DNA of 64,000 nucleotides from Paragonimus westermani (Eukaryota; Platyhelminthes; Trematoda; Plagiorchiida; Troglotrematidae). Of the stretch, positions 11,896 through 25,311 are shown in pieces. The notes beneath the pieces are model-generated. The model did no database searches. It saw only the letters and a list, made by a program, of their open reading frames with translations, and was not told where the DNA came from. The position numbers were made by a program, and so were the translations under genes. The DNA is taken from the NCBI GenBank assembly GCA_008508345.1, contig QNGE01000921.1, positions 106,255-170,254 of the forward strand, given 5' to 3'. Every line of letters begins with the position of its first letter. Position 1 is the first letter of the stretch.

Positions 11896-14800
11896 GGACG
11901 GCCAATAATAATGGCTCGAATCACTGACAGTGCGAAAGGGAAGGGCCAATTTTCACCTCTCATTTGATCAGGTAACAGCCCATAACTAAACAGAACCATC
12001 ATTATCTAAAAATTTCTTGGAATTCCTAAGGTGAGAAACATAATGAGGACCCAGGTGGTGTCATCTTCATGAATTGTAAGCTGCTCACTCAATCTGTTTT
12101 ACTTCAGATGGTGGTGAGATTGAACCTCATGTTGTCAGTGGGCTGTGTGACAAAACTGCACAAAGCATTACAAACAAGAAATATGGAGTAATGTAAACAA
12201 ACATTCTCGTTCCTGTTGACTCTCTTTGGACAAGCAACTGGAGAGTACATTGTGTACATATTTAAGGAAAGTTTCGGTATATTCAATGACTGTTTCCAAA
12301 CCTGAGAAGAGTACGGAAAGTTGAATTTACAATGTCCACGTCCCTCAAGTGCGTTTTAGAGCTTATCACAAAACACATGTTTCTGAAGATTGGTTAAATT
12401 AAAAAAAGCTGAACGTATTTCGTCGATCGCTTCTCCCGTACACAATTCACGGAACTTCTGAGGTTCTGATAATATTACACAGCACCTGAGCTCATAACCC
12501 GTGGACGTACACACAATTTTGATTATTTTCAGTGGTTAACATGAATGTCAACTGGGTACACCGCACTAATAGCGTACGCTATCCTATAGTAGTCCACTGT
12601 GTTAACAATCTCCCCTCCCGTAAATCCTAGAGCGACTACTTATAAAGTGGGTTAGTACGTTTTACCAACCTACTCATAACATTTGTAATAAAAACGAATG
12701 ATTCTTCTTAAAAATGGACTGGTAGCGATATAAATTAGTGCATCTTCGAGTTAGCTAAGTCGAAGGCAACTTTTCAGATTCACCCAGAAGTATGCTGTTC
12801 ACATGGCATCACTCTAAGCACACATTCGTGGCAGTTTTATGAATGCAGCATTGCACAACGATCGAAAGTAGCTTGGTGCACAATGTATAAAAAATACAAT
12901 ATATCAATACATTATATCATTTCTATGGAACCGTTTATTAAGATAGTAGTAAGTTAACATTGAAAGATGCTTCAATTACCCATTTGTTCTGATCACTGCG
13001 TAAATGTATACATAAGTGTGTCATAGTTATTGCAGTACAAAATACCATCGACTGGCCTATATTAACGTGTACCAACTAGAATGTACCTGAGAACGGAAAA
13101 GTTATGAACAAACTGGAACGATTTTTCAAAGTTTAACGATCCGAATTTCCGATCTCTCAAGAGAGTGCGTTGCAAACACTAACCAAAGGTGGTCTGTCCT
13201 GGAGCAGATTACAGTCCATTCGTCGACGGCATACAAGACGATGGAAGCGCATTTTTTTCATTATTAGAAAGAATATTGTGTATGTTTGTGTATAGCACCG
13301 TAGTCATGATTATCTTGCGGGCGATACAATGTTTGATGTCGTGTTTGTAAAGGGTTTAGTCTGTCTTCGATTAAATAAAGCTGTTTTCTGCGTACTGTCT
13401 TACCTATGATTGTTCAACAGGTTAGTTCGTAGGAGCACCCCTTACTGTACCAATAGGAATCATCTGGACAGTGCATGAAACTTGGCGACGATTTGTCCGC
13501 ATGAACTACTGGCTTCACCGGGCAAACGAAATGAAGCTAAAACACACCACGCCTCCATTGTACCATATACTACGCTGACGTGCTAGGATCCATCGAAATT
13601 CATGCACACACCCACTGTTGATTGGAAAACGGACAGTGACTCTGGTAACTCATTTCGGCAAGGAGTATACCACGTTTAGGTGGATCCAATGAGGCTCCGC
13701 AAACACCACGGTAAAATGATCTCACCGGATGCCGGTTTACACACGTGCATGTGTTCGTACACATCTGCTGGAAAACTCCCACTTTGAACGCCAGACTTTT
13801 GGGAAAATTAGCATTACCAGGCATAAGCTGCACGTAAATTAATGATGTACAGGTCAAACGGTGTTCACAATTCAACCTACAATGTAAAAAGTAACAGTGG
13901 CAGGAGTGACTAGCGCTCGCGTAGAACCGATGCAACAATGGTACTAATTCGGATAGTTTGAAACAGAAACAGGTTAACCGCTTTGTGTAGAGTGGACTCC
14001 ACATACAAAGGGATAGATTGATGATGTTGAACACCGCGCCCCACGCAACTAGTCTTCTTGTTTTACTGTCTGCGGATTGCAAATCAACGTCTAAGTTGGA
14101 GTATGCTATGTGTATTTTATTGAATGTTAATCATACAAGCGAGATTATCTTCACACCATACCACACTCGAACCCACTTGCAGTGAACCACCAAACTTAGC
14201 CAGATCCGTAGGACACGTTAAACACTCTTCTTCCGTCATTGACAACCGAGTGAAATCCAAAGACCTTTGAGTGTAAATTTCTAACAGTCTGATGTTTATT
14301 CATGCTACGCACCCAAGCTAATCAAGTGTCATTTGAATAGTCCTAGTTTCCTCATAAAAGTCGCGCTTGAAGTCTACCGTAAGAATACGAAACAGAAAGC
14401 CGATTGTTGACACAGTTGATGTTGTTGTCGTTTTGTTTTCTCCTCACGTTCCTCATCTTGCTGCTCCGATAAAAATGAACTTTACCGGAATCAGCTGGCT
14501 TGTTTTCGTGCCCGTTTGACCCTGGCTGATACACGTTTGTGCATTTGTATGCTAGTCCGTATGGAGACATGCACGAGTGTGTGTGAGCTCTTGCCCACGT
14601 TGTCTAGATTGTTCTCGCTCATAAGCAATCGAAGTAGGAGAGAACGTTTGGGTTTGAGTGCGTACTGGAAAAGAGAGTACGGATAGACGACTTAATGAAC
14701 CGAAATAGTTCAAGGTCATCGCGATCTATCCTCTGTCGGTAAACAAAAAATAATTCTGGTTAGCTGCTAGACTAACACACTAACATCACTCCAAATAGTC

Positions 14801-14944
14801 AGTGCATCTAACACACTAGTGACATTAATCTTGTCGCCTCTTTTGCTGATTCGTGTGTGACCATATGGTTGCACTAGAAAGATTTGATTAAGTTGGAGTG
14901 TGCGTTTACTACGACACGGTGAACAAGTCATCGTTTCAAGTACA
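11896..14944. other. No gene recognised
   Basis: Contains the longest ungapped open frame in the window (13600-14082, minus, 160 codons). Its cysteine-rich translation resembles no family I know. No repeats or RNA genes seen. Confidence 0.4.
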
Positions 14945-15145
14945 GCACCACTCATAGCTGATCGCAGTCTTGGCTTTCAGATAGTTTCCAACCCGCCTTT
15001 TTCGAAAAAAAAACTAGACTGGAGTTCCTCTCTTGTCAGAGCTCATTAGTAGTAAATACCCTTGCCAAGGTTGGGCTTAGAACTCCCATCGCGCTTTCAT
15101 CAGACATGTGCGTTGACCACATGTGAATGACCTCATAGCAGGCGC
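14945..15145 (-). mobile_element. Hammerhead SINE, nearly full copy, left arm of inverted pair
   Basis: On the minus strand it has a head with GTGGTCAACGCACATG, the linker GGCAAGGGTATT, and a ribozyme segment CTAATGAGCTCTGACAAGAG ending CCAGTC-TAGT. The body follows. The G of the CTGANGA core is replaced by A and the GAAA box is changed, so it should be inactive. A plus-strand copy follows at 15190, so the pair lies head to head. Confidence 0.75.
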
Positions 15146-15189
15146 GACCGAGCCATTATATTTGAAAGCTCAACCACAACTAGCTGTAA

Positions 15190-15350
15190 GTGGCAAGAGT
15201 TTGCACTATTAATAAGCCCTAACAAGAGAGAAGCTTTAGTCTAATGTTTCTTTTCAAAAGGACTGGCTGAAAAGTCTATCTGAATGTAACAGCTGCGAAC
15301 AAATGTAAATGATGTTCAACTTGAGTTTACCTAAACCCCAGTCTACTCAT
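15190..15350 (+). mobile_element. Hammerhead SINE, headless copy, right arm of inverted pair
   Basis: Starts at the linker (GGCAAGAGTTTGCACTA) without a tRNA head. It has the ribozyme-like segment with CCCTAACAAGAG and TTTAGTC-TAATG, then GGCTGAAAAGTCTATCTG, GTAACAGCTG, GATGTTCAACTTGAG and CCCCAGTCTACTCATCAGC. The body is well conserved and the ribozyme core is lost. Confidence 0.75.
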
Positions 15351-18189
15351 CAGCATCTCACATCATGTCACTTCTCTGATTATTGGTCAGTCTTACCTTA
15401 AACCGTGAATAGGATCAACAGCGTCGCTAGCTTGGGGAAGTAAAGCAATCCTCGTCGTTGAAGTAAGATGCAAAACTCAGTATGTATGTCCGTTTGAGGC
15501 CCATGCAAGGTAAAATCGTGTTATGGGAAACGCACGATGTTAGAGTACTGGCTGTCTTCGACCGCAGCTGCCTCCAGATTTGAGCAGCTGAATGAACGGA
15601 GCCGAACTGCGCAGGTTAGGCATATGGTACTACCGTACGGGTGAAATCGAAATGCGTACGACGGAATTAGAAAATAGTCTGACCTACCAAGTAGTAAACT
15701 AGCTTACATGCAAATGTCAACCACTGTAGTAGCTCTGAATTAGAAGAGATATCAGGATAGCCAAATATCCGGTGGACAGCATTCGTCAGCACTGAACTCA
15801 ATATCATCTGAGTAGAGTTGTTACAAACTGAGGAATCTGGGAATGCGTAGAGTTCATCGATAGCATACTTCCCCTATTCAGACACAACAGATAACCTGTA
15901 ATGGCACTGCTATTTCGATCCCAACGTTCGTCCACGCAGATACGCTTTTCGATTTCCTTTATTCTATTGTTACACCAAACCTCAACGTGTCAGTTAGATG
16001 TGAATTTCTACTACGAGGTGTCGCATGGAGTATGTCCGGTAACTCAAGGTTAAGTGTACATGGCTATGGATAAAATGGACAGAATGAATAATCGTTTCAG
16101 AGGATGTTGTCGGATGTACTATCTGTCAAAGGGAAAAGAAACTTTACCTTAATGTTAAGCTAGAGAATTGAGGCAGTGAATATCTGCTGATTTGAAACGT
16201 ACATAAATCAGGAAATTTTGGGACCGTGTGTGTGAAACAAACCTTATCTTCCCAAACGATCACTGACACTGGCCCTATTGATTGGCCTTATGATCATCCA
16301 GACTAGGCAGACGAGGTAACTGACTATATGTCAGTTAGTAGGGATCAGGATAACTTCCTCTGTTTTGTGATACTTTTAATTGTGCCCAGCATTGTGAACC
16401 AGTTCGTTGGAGCTCGACGTCACTGTTTAGGAGCCAGGGGATTCGGAAAGATTTGCTTTTTAGAATAGCGAACGTCGTTGTTAGGGTCCCACTCTTACTT
16501 AAACAATTTCGCTGGGTAGTTTTAGTCACAAAAGGTTAAGTGGTACGTGAATTCTGGTGTTGCTGTTGTTGCTATGGCACCGTAAAGTGATCGTTCGTTC
16601 ACGTGGCGGTACAAACTGTGACCACCGGGTCTCGTTCACCCGTCACTTTCCGTCAAGCGACGACGTAAATTACTGACAAAATGTCATTTATTCCCGTGAC
16701 CAACAGCGAAGTAAACGGAAAAGGCACATTAAAGCAAAGAAATGAAGTCGTAAGCAGCAGACATCTGGTGACTTCGTACTGCGTAAGCAAGTGGGCCGTG
16801 GTAAAAATAAGCTCCGGATACTGAAGGTACTTCCAAACTGAACGTATCAGTGTATATCCAAGGTCCAGAACGACATACGCTTGTTGAATTCAATAAATAT
16901 GCGATGCCGTTCTAGACCTCATTGATGAGTTCATCTTACGGAGTGTCCAGCATTATTCGGACTGAGCAGACTCCAAGATATCACTGCATGGTGTTAATGC
17001 ACTTTCGTTACAGTCTTTATGAAAGGGCTTAGGCAGTCGACATTTTGTCACACATCTCGTTTGGAATACCAGCGTTTTTGCTACGTACTGTAAACACAAA
17101 AAGTATGGAGTAAACATTACAGAAAACACTTTGAGGAACAGATACTATACAATACGTTAGCCAATGGATATCAGAGACCACAGGGTTCATGTGGCTCCAG
17201 TGAGAAAAAACAGGTGTCTAGCAAAGGTTTTATAGGCGATCAGTGTCGACAAACAAAGTCCGTGATTGGGGAACAGGAGCCACACTTGTCATGTCTGGTC
17301 ATACAGTCTAATCGTCAGCTAAACACTTTTTGTCCAACAACGCAATTAATCACACGATTATTTGAGCATTCTCATCATTTTTCAGTTGCGTTCTAACCTA
17401 TCTGACACTATATCGTGTTCAATGCTGAATCCCATTCAGCGTACACGAGCAAGAGATTAGATTTTAGTGACATTTTATACCACCTGACAAAAAAAACAGT
17501 GAGAACCCTCTAAAACTATTGGGCTCAACCCGGCGGAACATATCTTTCTAATGATTGTGTGAGCTAAACTTAGCTGACTAATTTGCTGCACCGAGGATAT
17601 TGTGAACAGCTTCACTAGTGAGTAGCCTGGCATGATTCGAAGGCGCGGAAACTAAGGGGCAGTTCTGAACATGAGGATGGTAGGAAGCTGAAAGCTACGA
17701 TTAACAACATGTGGTTGCGCCGTGCGGGGCGTGTCTACAAAGCGATTAGTCATGCATTTCTGCTGACGAATGTGATTATACGTCAAGAGGGCAAAACAGT
17801 GCCTGCTTTCGTGACATTGTATTTTCACATACGTCGTAAGTGACGTCCGGGAATAGGCAACTTTCAGGACAAGACGCCTTCCGCGATCACGACAAGGGTG
17901 CAAGTGTCTCCACCTTGTGATCATACTGGACAATCACGAATGGTTTTTAGCCTACTTGCGGACCTAGTAAATTAACCTTCCACTCCACCTTTAGTCTAGT
18001 ATAGTTCTTCCCTCACTTTACTAATCACAAGGTGGATCATGGTCTTGAAGCCATACAGTCTGAGACAGGTGCTAAATCATCTAAAATTCTGCACAGCCAC
18101 TTGCTTTCCAATTTCCAAAGTCCTCTTCAAATGAAAGATAGCATCATCACTGAACACGATTCAATCTTATAAATAGCAAGGAATTTTGG
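15351..18189. other. No gene recognised
   Basis: Short frames on both strands (16335-16529 and 17652-17933 minus, 17214-17396 plus) are of chance length. No motif or repeat recognised. Confidence 0.35.
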
Positions 18190-18258
18190 TTTATACAAGT
18201 TGAACGTCACTCACGGCTGATTACAGCTTCCACAACTTCAAAAACTTTTCGGTCAGTT
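18190..18258 (-). mobile_element. Hammerhead SINE body fragment (minus)
   Basis: Read on the minus strand: AACTGACCGAAAAGTTTT, then GCTGTAATCAGC, then GTGAGTGACGTTCAACTTG. These are the body landmarks of the family. It abuts a plus-strand copy, forming a second inverted pair. Confidence 0.6.
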
Positions 18259-18261
18259 ATT

Positions 18262-18420
18262 TTTGAGAAACAGCTGTAATAAGAGCAGACATTTAGCATC
18301 ATGTTTCTTTCTTGAAAGGGGTCTAACTTAAAATTCTACCGGAATGTAATAACTACAATCCGTCAAGAATGACGTCCAACTTTCACGACTCGGTCTACCT
18401 AGGCTTCAAAATTAACACTG
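18262..18420 (+). mobile_element. Hammerhead SINE, 5'-truncated copy (plus)
   Basis: Begins inside the ribozyme region (AATAAGAGCAGACATTTAG) and continues with CTTGAAAGGGGTCTAA, ATTCTACCGGAATGTAAT and GACGTCCAACTTTC. Diverged. The tRNA head and ribozyme core are missing. Confidence 0.6.
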
Positions 18421-21400
18421 ATAACGGTAGGGACTTTTGATTCTTCATTGGGATCATGTAATTTTTGGTTAGTTTCAGATATGTGTACGCTGGCGATGGA
18501 AGACAACAAATTTTGTGTTTTGTTGTCAGGTATCACATAACCCTCGCCGGAAAAGACGAAGTCTAACTGGAGCTCATGAACGCAGACAAAGATGACACGG
18601 TGGATCACGTAGTATTGTGATATTCCTATTCGGTAACAGTTTTTGTAATTCATTTGTTACTTTCTTCCGAGTCGTTGGTATGCATCTCCAGTAACCTTCA
18701 AGTCTTGAATAATGAAGTATGCGAGCTGATTATCGGATGACTGAGTCCTTGTCGCCTAAACTCAGAGCCTGCTATCACGTTGTAAACTCGTGTAACCCGT
18801 GCAGGGTTCAGCAGGAGGTAATTGGACTGTCTGCTGTAGTCCACAGGATTAGGCAACCTGCTCTGCTACTGGTCCCCTTCGGGTACCCACTTGAATGAGT
18901 TTTTCGTAAGGGTTGGTTGATTCACGCACGGACGATTTTTATGCCAACCTTCAAGACTTACATCAAAATGGCTTACTGATTCAGCTTGGTGTTGCTCAGT
19001 GAAACAGCCGACCTGATTAGTTGAATGAATTAACCTTCACCTAGTGGGTGCAGTATTGTACGCTTAGCACCCTTGTTATTCCGCGTCTGGGTGCGAACAG
19101 AGGACGTGAACACTGGTTCATTGGGGCAGTGTGTACGGAAACTGCTATTGAACAGAGTGGGACTGTGGGATAGGTCCGCGAAACTGGTCGTCTAGGCTTG
19201 GTGTTCCAGTCGTGGTCACAAGTGACTTAATTTCTCTCCGGAAAATTATCATTTTTTCGGAAGCAGTCATGAACCACAGTTATACTTTAACAATAACTGG
19301 TAACCTGAACATACGTGGTTTAGTGTTTGTGAAGGGCAGTTCGTGCAGATTTGTGCTACCTAGCACTTCTCTATTACTAAGATTTCATCCTCTGCTCATT
19401 TCTGATAGAAATGGGTCATTTAAGTGTACGAACTCCGAAAACTGCCCTTTGCGGTGATCGCACGTTGTGCACTACCATTTTTCAAACGACAGCACGCCAT
19501 GGCCCTGTGTCTATCGACCGGTAGGATACGATTACAACCAATCGAGAGTGTCTTGAGTGTCTTGCTGTCAACAATCCAGTTAGCAAACGGGTGAACCCTC
19601 CATGAATCAATCATATGGGGAACGCGCGGTGATTAGCATCTGACTGCCTCACATTCCCTAACCGCCTGCTTTACGCACTGCGACCTACAAAAGTATTTGT
19701 AACCTGAAACACAATGAAATAGTGATTGTGTCCACAACTCCCGGACTTCTAGTTCTAGTGCGTTCAGACTAGCATTGAGCTCGAGCTAGCCGATTACTTG
19801 TTATTACGTCCAGAAGTTCGATTATCACCCCCTTTCAAAGCACCGATGGGAATGGAATAAAACCATTGTACTGTTTACCGGAAAGTCACGTTGTATCTGA
19901 GGATGTTCACTAGGTCGTTCTCTGTTTCGCGAGAACAATAACTGACTCTGACCTTGAGGTTGATAGCGAATGCTTAACACAATACAACTCACGGACCCAA
20001 CGGAGATAATTAAGTCGAGCATGAGAGTCCTGGAAACTGATGTCTACTAGCCCCAATCACACAGTCCACATCTTTTTTCTGACATCATCCGTAGATTTTG
20101 CACTAGACCGTACACATCACTTTTTAAAGTTCGAAACGGTCATCGTTTCAAGCCATCCTTTATAGTAGGTATTTGATTTTAGAGTGAAATGAGCACACAA
20201 AGACGGTGGAGGGTAGCCACTGTTGGCTAACGCACACACCGGCTTTTGTGAATAACGTATGATGACCTTTGTACGTCGGCACCGGAGCTAGCTACCCACA
20301 TTTGGTGGGTGACCTAATGAAATTAACAATCGCGAGTATGCTTCCGACTAACTTTGTGTTCGTCGGTTATTCCAGGTCAAGGGTCATCCCGCCAACGGTA
20401 GGGACGAACTTTTCATCGCACGGTGGCTAGTGCCGTTGCCACTATTGCACCATCCACAGCAAGCGTCTAGTAGGTCATATTGAAACAAAAACCAAAGCCA
20501 CTGAAACTGACTTATTTTAATGATAGCGTTGCTGGCGTTGTTGAGGCTCGCAGTGTGGGGGTTGCAACGACCACATCTGATGGCCCCGGTGTAACGAAGG
20601 CACGGATAGGATGACCTCATATAACGAGCAGCACCGTTTAGATCAGATGCGGACAAACTTTGTCCACGACCGTGATTTACAGCGAAAACCACCCTATGGT
20701 TCCAGCGTAATAATTAACATTTTAGTTGTGGTAAAACATCATCTAATCCTCATTCTAAAGCTGGGACTGGTGCCAAGGTGTACTCATCATTTAAGAGCGG
20801 CTGTCCAATCTTTTTTGAAAGAGCATCCACACACAGCTGGGGAACAGTGAACTTCGTGTAAGCGCTTCCATATTAGACGTTGAAGTCTTGAGTCCAGCGG
20901 GCACGGCTTAAATTCAGTATATCATCAAACGACCTTAGGCTACCTGATTCTTCATCCTTTAGGATATACTTCGAATTTCCTCTCACGCCACTCACAGGCA
21001 ATGATATATACTGTGTAGGAACTGTAGAGGAGATTACCAGCAGCCGCCGGCAGTCTATACTTATTAGCCAACAGAAAACTCAATGCAGTGTGGAGACAGT
21101 ATTTCAAAACTTGAAGGAATAAGTTTTCATCTGCGTGTCTGATCAGATCAGGTCGTGATATCGCTTGTACACCATGAGAGGTGGAGTCTCATTTGTCGGT
21201 ACCATCGCATGCTCAGTAGCAGTAGCACTTTTTAGCAATATATTTACAATAATATATTATTTGTGTATAGTTTTGTGCGTATTCATATACATAATATTCA
21301 TAAGTACATATTTACAACGATTAGAAAAATGAACCCATGAGTTTATAATTTAATGTTGTACAATCATGATAACGAAAGCGCCAATTCTGCTCCACACTCA

Positions 21401-21859
21401 GTTGCCCACTGAACCCTACAGAAGTGGATTCAGGAGTAACTGAAGTTTTAATAAACAAGGGATCAGTGAACAGCTGTACACCCTGGTACAAGCGTATAGA
21501 GGCTTACGAATGGACCGAGTTATAGTAGTATATAATGATTGCGAAACGTCAGGAGATACAGGACGATCGTCGGGCTGTAAGTATTTGTCAGCAAATTGTT
21601 TACGTGTTTCTATATGCATTTCAATGATAAGTACAGTAGACCGTGTACACTTGATGCTGTTAAATTGTGACAGAAAATTTGCGGACCCGGTTGGGAGATT
21701 TGTTTGAAAGACCGCAGAAAACTACGGAATAACTCTATGATCAGTGGAGGAGTGTGCAGGGGCTACTAACTATTGAAGGCAGGTAACAAGATATGAAATA
21801 TAACTTCAAACAAACCACAGAAAGAGTCTTTGGATTTTTTGAGAACTTCAGTCATATGG
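18421..21859. other. No gene recognised
   Basis: Frames such as 20384-20692 (minus, 102 codons) are of chance length and match nothing. No repeat or RNA gene seen. Confidence 0.35.
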
Positions 21860-22390
21860 AGGCACCGTTGCACATTTGTGATACTCAGAATTAGGGACTT
21901 CGAATAGCCCTAGAAATCGCAAGTAATAAGGCAAAGACTTGGTACCGGCGGCAGTAAGCAATTGTTATTAATGGACTGAGACGCCGAATTTATTGATGTA
22001 CAACAGTATTAGAGAAATCACAGCCTGTAATTGGCTGATTTCATTAGCACATGCAACACCATAAACCGTATGTTAATTGGTGGAATACGGAACAGATGAA
22101 TTGACGAATAACGGAAGGCACAACACTAAGACCGTTTGTCCAATCCTGATGTTGTATCAATAACGCGATATTTGGATTGGCCGTCTGTCAGATCTTCTAT
22201 TGTGTCGGGGTTTGGATAATCGGTGAATCGAGATTTGCATCACAATATTGTAAAATCAAGTTACACTCATGTATTAACACTTCTTTGTAGGAAGAGAGAG
22301 AACCTGATTGTGCGAAATTTCATGTTTTGTTACGATAATTAGTGCCGAAAATCAACACAAAAATTCCGTTTTGCCGTATTCCTGGATTCG
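21860..22390 (+). repeat. Unidentified dispersed repeat, copy 2
   Basis: Colinear partner of 10035-10580 with the same order of landmarks (TTAGGGACTTCGAATAG, GGACTGAGA, TAGCACATGCAACA, CCAATCCTGATGTTG, TTGTGTCGGGGTTTGGATAA). The two copies are 11.8 kb apart in the same orientation. Confidence 0.65.
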
Positions 22391-23730
22391 GTACGATCTT
22401 TTTTCCAGTCGTTCAATATACTTAAACAGTGTGGAAACAGAGTTGAATTGGAACTATCAATAGGAGATACCCCGAGAGTAATATAAACGGATTGATTAAA
22501 AGGCACAATCCGTCTGTGTAAAACGAAGGGAGTTGGCTGCTACGTGAGAGGGCGAAACGTTAATAAAACGCGTGTTATTCTGTTGATTTAATAATCATCC
22601 AGCAGACTGATGAAAGTTGTTTGGACACTTTTAGCCTGATGTAATATTATTCAGTTTACATTCGTATGCATTACTATAATTAGCGAAATGTGGATGGATA
22701 GTTTTACAGCTTTTATCTACAGTGCTGACAGAATACTGTGAACGAGACAAGCAACAGCACGCAACGTTGATGTCGAACATTGATAATCGTGCTGCTGAAG
22801 ACAATTAGCGATCAATTAGATAGTCATTTTTGCATGCATGATTTCCTCAAACTCTTTCATCTTTGTAGTGGTGTAGACTATTGGGCACATTTTTTTAAAA
22901 AAAGATGCTAAGAACGGAAGGTGTCCGTACGATCTTCCAGCAGTCGGTAGTATTTGGTGGACAAAGTGATCACGTAAACAGCAGAGTCAAGTGTTAAGAT
23001 TGTATTGCGCAATGTCAAAAATGTTAAAAATAATCCACTTGACCTAAAAACCTTAAGGCTTCTTCAATTTCCGAAGCTCAGTCCGGAATTCCTCGGCTTT
23101 ACCTTCAACAGTTTATTGGATATTCCCACCATATATTTCTACACTGGCAGGATAGGTGTTAGGGCTTTCCGAGGAAATCGCAATTCAGTTCATCAATGTC
23201 AGAATCAGAAGTGTATTTTATGGAGTTGATACCACCATCCTTGATATCTCATAATGTGTCAGCATACACAGAGTTCATTCGGTTCACTTTGACTTTAATG
23301 GGTTTCGACAGATTCTTAACATTTACGAAGTTTTCAGATTTGTTAACATTTTCTTTATTTCGCCTCAGTTTTGGAAAAGCGAATCTACGAATACAAATCC
23401 CGCTAGTGACTCAGAGACGATAAACGTCAAAGTAACACACAGAGTAAATGTTAGTTGTATTCGTTATAAAATTGGGTTTGAATCAGGGACGAAATCGACA
23501 CTTACAAATGCGACCACTACTTTGAGCAGCTGTTGTTTTGTTTGTATGGTTTGTGATCACGAAATTTCGTTAACACATGATGATTCGTCTTGTTGTAGTC
23601 TAACTGACATGCTTCATTAAGCGCGCAATCTCAACAATCTAGTAGCACACAGTAACAAAAGGGAAAACGTTCGAGTAGTAATGATAAAAACCACGTCTAG
23701 CGTAGCTTCCAACCTTGTTGGGAAACTTAC
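22391..23730. other. Possible coding sequence on the minus strand, unresolved
   Basis: On the minus strand a frame after the acceptor-like TTGTATTCGTAG (near 23370) runs about 45 codons. It crosses one TGA and continues about 25 codons through a segment rich in Ser and Asp. It could be a damaged exon or chance. No family recognised. Confidence 0.15.
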
Positions 23731-23934
23731 AATGCTACCTACTTCAAGTGTTATTGGGTAGACGATAGCAGAACGATTGATGCCTGTACGAAATATGCGT
23801 CGATCTTGGACTAATATACTGGTCGTCCAAGTTATGACGAAATCAGTAAATTTATCTGGATCACAGATGACCTGCGTATATTCGCCGAATAGATGGTACA
23901 AAAGTTGGTGCAAACTAAGATAGCAGTTTACATT
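23731..23934 (-). CDS. Candidate internal exon of an unidentified gene
   Basis: A 204-bp (68-codon) segment sits between an acceptor-like TTCTTTTGCTCAAG and a consensus donor ATT|GTAAGT on the minus strand. It is open throughout, starts and ends in phase 0, and about 65% of its third codon positions are pyrimidines. The product would contain GEYTQV and a TDFVITW segment and matches no family I can name. The frame continues past the donor to 23617 without a stop. Chance remains a serious alternative: strong splice-like pairs enclosing stop codons occur nearby (25.5 kb). No partner exon with agreeing phase was proved. Confidence 0.22.
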
Positions 23935-25030
23935 CTTGAGCAAAAGAACCATTAGGTAGTTCAGCTCAGGTCAGCGTGTGTAAAGTAGAATGATGAAACG
24001 ATTTTTTCCTCAGAACACCGTCAAAATGATGCAGCCAAAAGGAATTACTACAAGAAGGTTCACGGCAACAGCTGCACTGCGACCAGCTTCAAAGTAGGAT
24101 GAGTGAATGAAACAAATGTAAGGAGGTGACCGATTAACTTACCAATAGTCATGAATAGTCATATGGACAATCTTTAACGAGATTACCAGAGTACCAGTGA
24201 TTTTCTCTATTCACTCAGCAGGGTAATGAATCAGTCGTTACACGCTCACAAAAACGTATCGAGGTTGAATGAATGCAATGCACTTTACATAGCAATTTGA
24301 CTTGCCCAAGTTTAGACGATGTAAAAGACTTCGTCTATTTTTTTGGCTACTGTTGTACCATCATTGAGTCAACATACAAACCGACACCTGGAATTTCTGA
24401 AATAGTTTTTACGTCAGACTAACATGTAATCTAGACCATGCGTGAAAAATGATAGATGATCAATAGGTACTGTTGGAAAATGATCAACAAGAAATTTGTT
24501 AACCTCATCAAAATTATCCTGGAAAATAGCTAAGTTCGTTAACAGTGGACGAAGTTTTGATGTCAGAGTGTTTGATATTGACGAACACTGATAAAGACTA
24601 AGGAGCTGACAGTTTAGCAAACAAAGTATGCAGTTTGATGCCCTTCAGATGAATTGTGATTGTCTGACTTACAGTCATGGTTACAGACTCAGTAGAACAA
24701 TGTAATAGTTTTTAGTGGTTAAGACTAACTTTTGCCAACTGGGCATCACTCACTTCGGTTCCCATTGAGTTGGACATTTCCACCAATTGAATTCCAATTA
24801 GAATGGTACCCTCACTTTCACTTCTACACCTATGACTACTCAACAAAAATAAGCGAGCACTCTAATGGTTGACAACTGTACCAGCCGTATTAAAAACTGT
24901 GGACAGTGGTCGCAACATTACTCACTACTACGACATTTATTGTTCAACATCGTGACTCTTGTTAATATATATTCTCGACCACATATTTAAGAAAGATAAG
25001 TCGCCTGTTTCAAGCCACTTCAACTATTAC

Positions 25031-25202
25031 TCTGAGATTGTTGAAGGCAGGTGATGCGAGTTCCTTTATTTGAAGACAAAATATGGTTGAGAGCAAGTTT
25101 TTGTCTAGTTGCTAACTGTAAGGGCAAACTAACTTTCACCGAGTGCTTCTTAGATATCTTGTTTCGTAAATTTCGTTTAATTTCGTTGTGAAACACCGGA
25201 AG
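25031..25202 (-). CDS. Candidate exon, unidentified gene
   Basis: On the minus strand a strong polypyrimidine acceptor (ATCTCTTTTTTGAG) precedes 57 open codons, ending at a moderate donor A|GTAATA. The product would be basic (many Lys, Arg, Asn) with no known domain. A 21-bp mini-exon candidate lies 109 bp upstream in matching phase. A link to the 23.7-kb candidate is possible but unproven, because the intervening candidates do not keep phase. Confidence 0.18.
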
Positions 25203-25311
25203 CTCAAAAAAGAGATATTTCAATTGAAATGTCAATCCCAATGTCAAACTGTGCTCTAACTAAGCACCGTTAGCCTCCATTATTTTCCATGGGGAACTGT
25301 TTTTCGCTTAC

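Noticed and set aside
13600..14082. 160-codon minus-strand frame
   Set aside because: Longest ungapped frame, but within chance expectation for 64 kb in six frames, with no recognisable motif or splice context.
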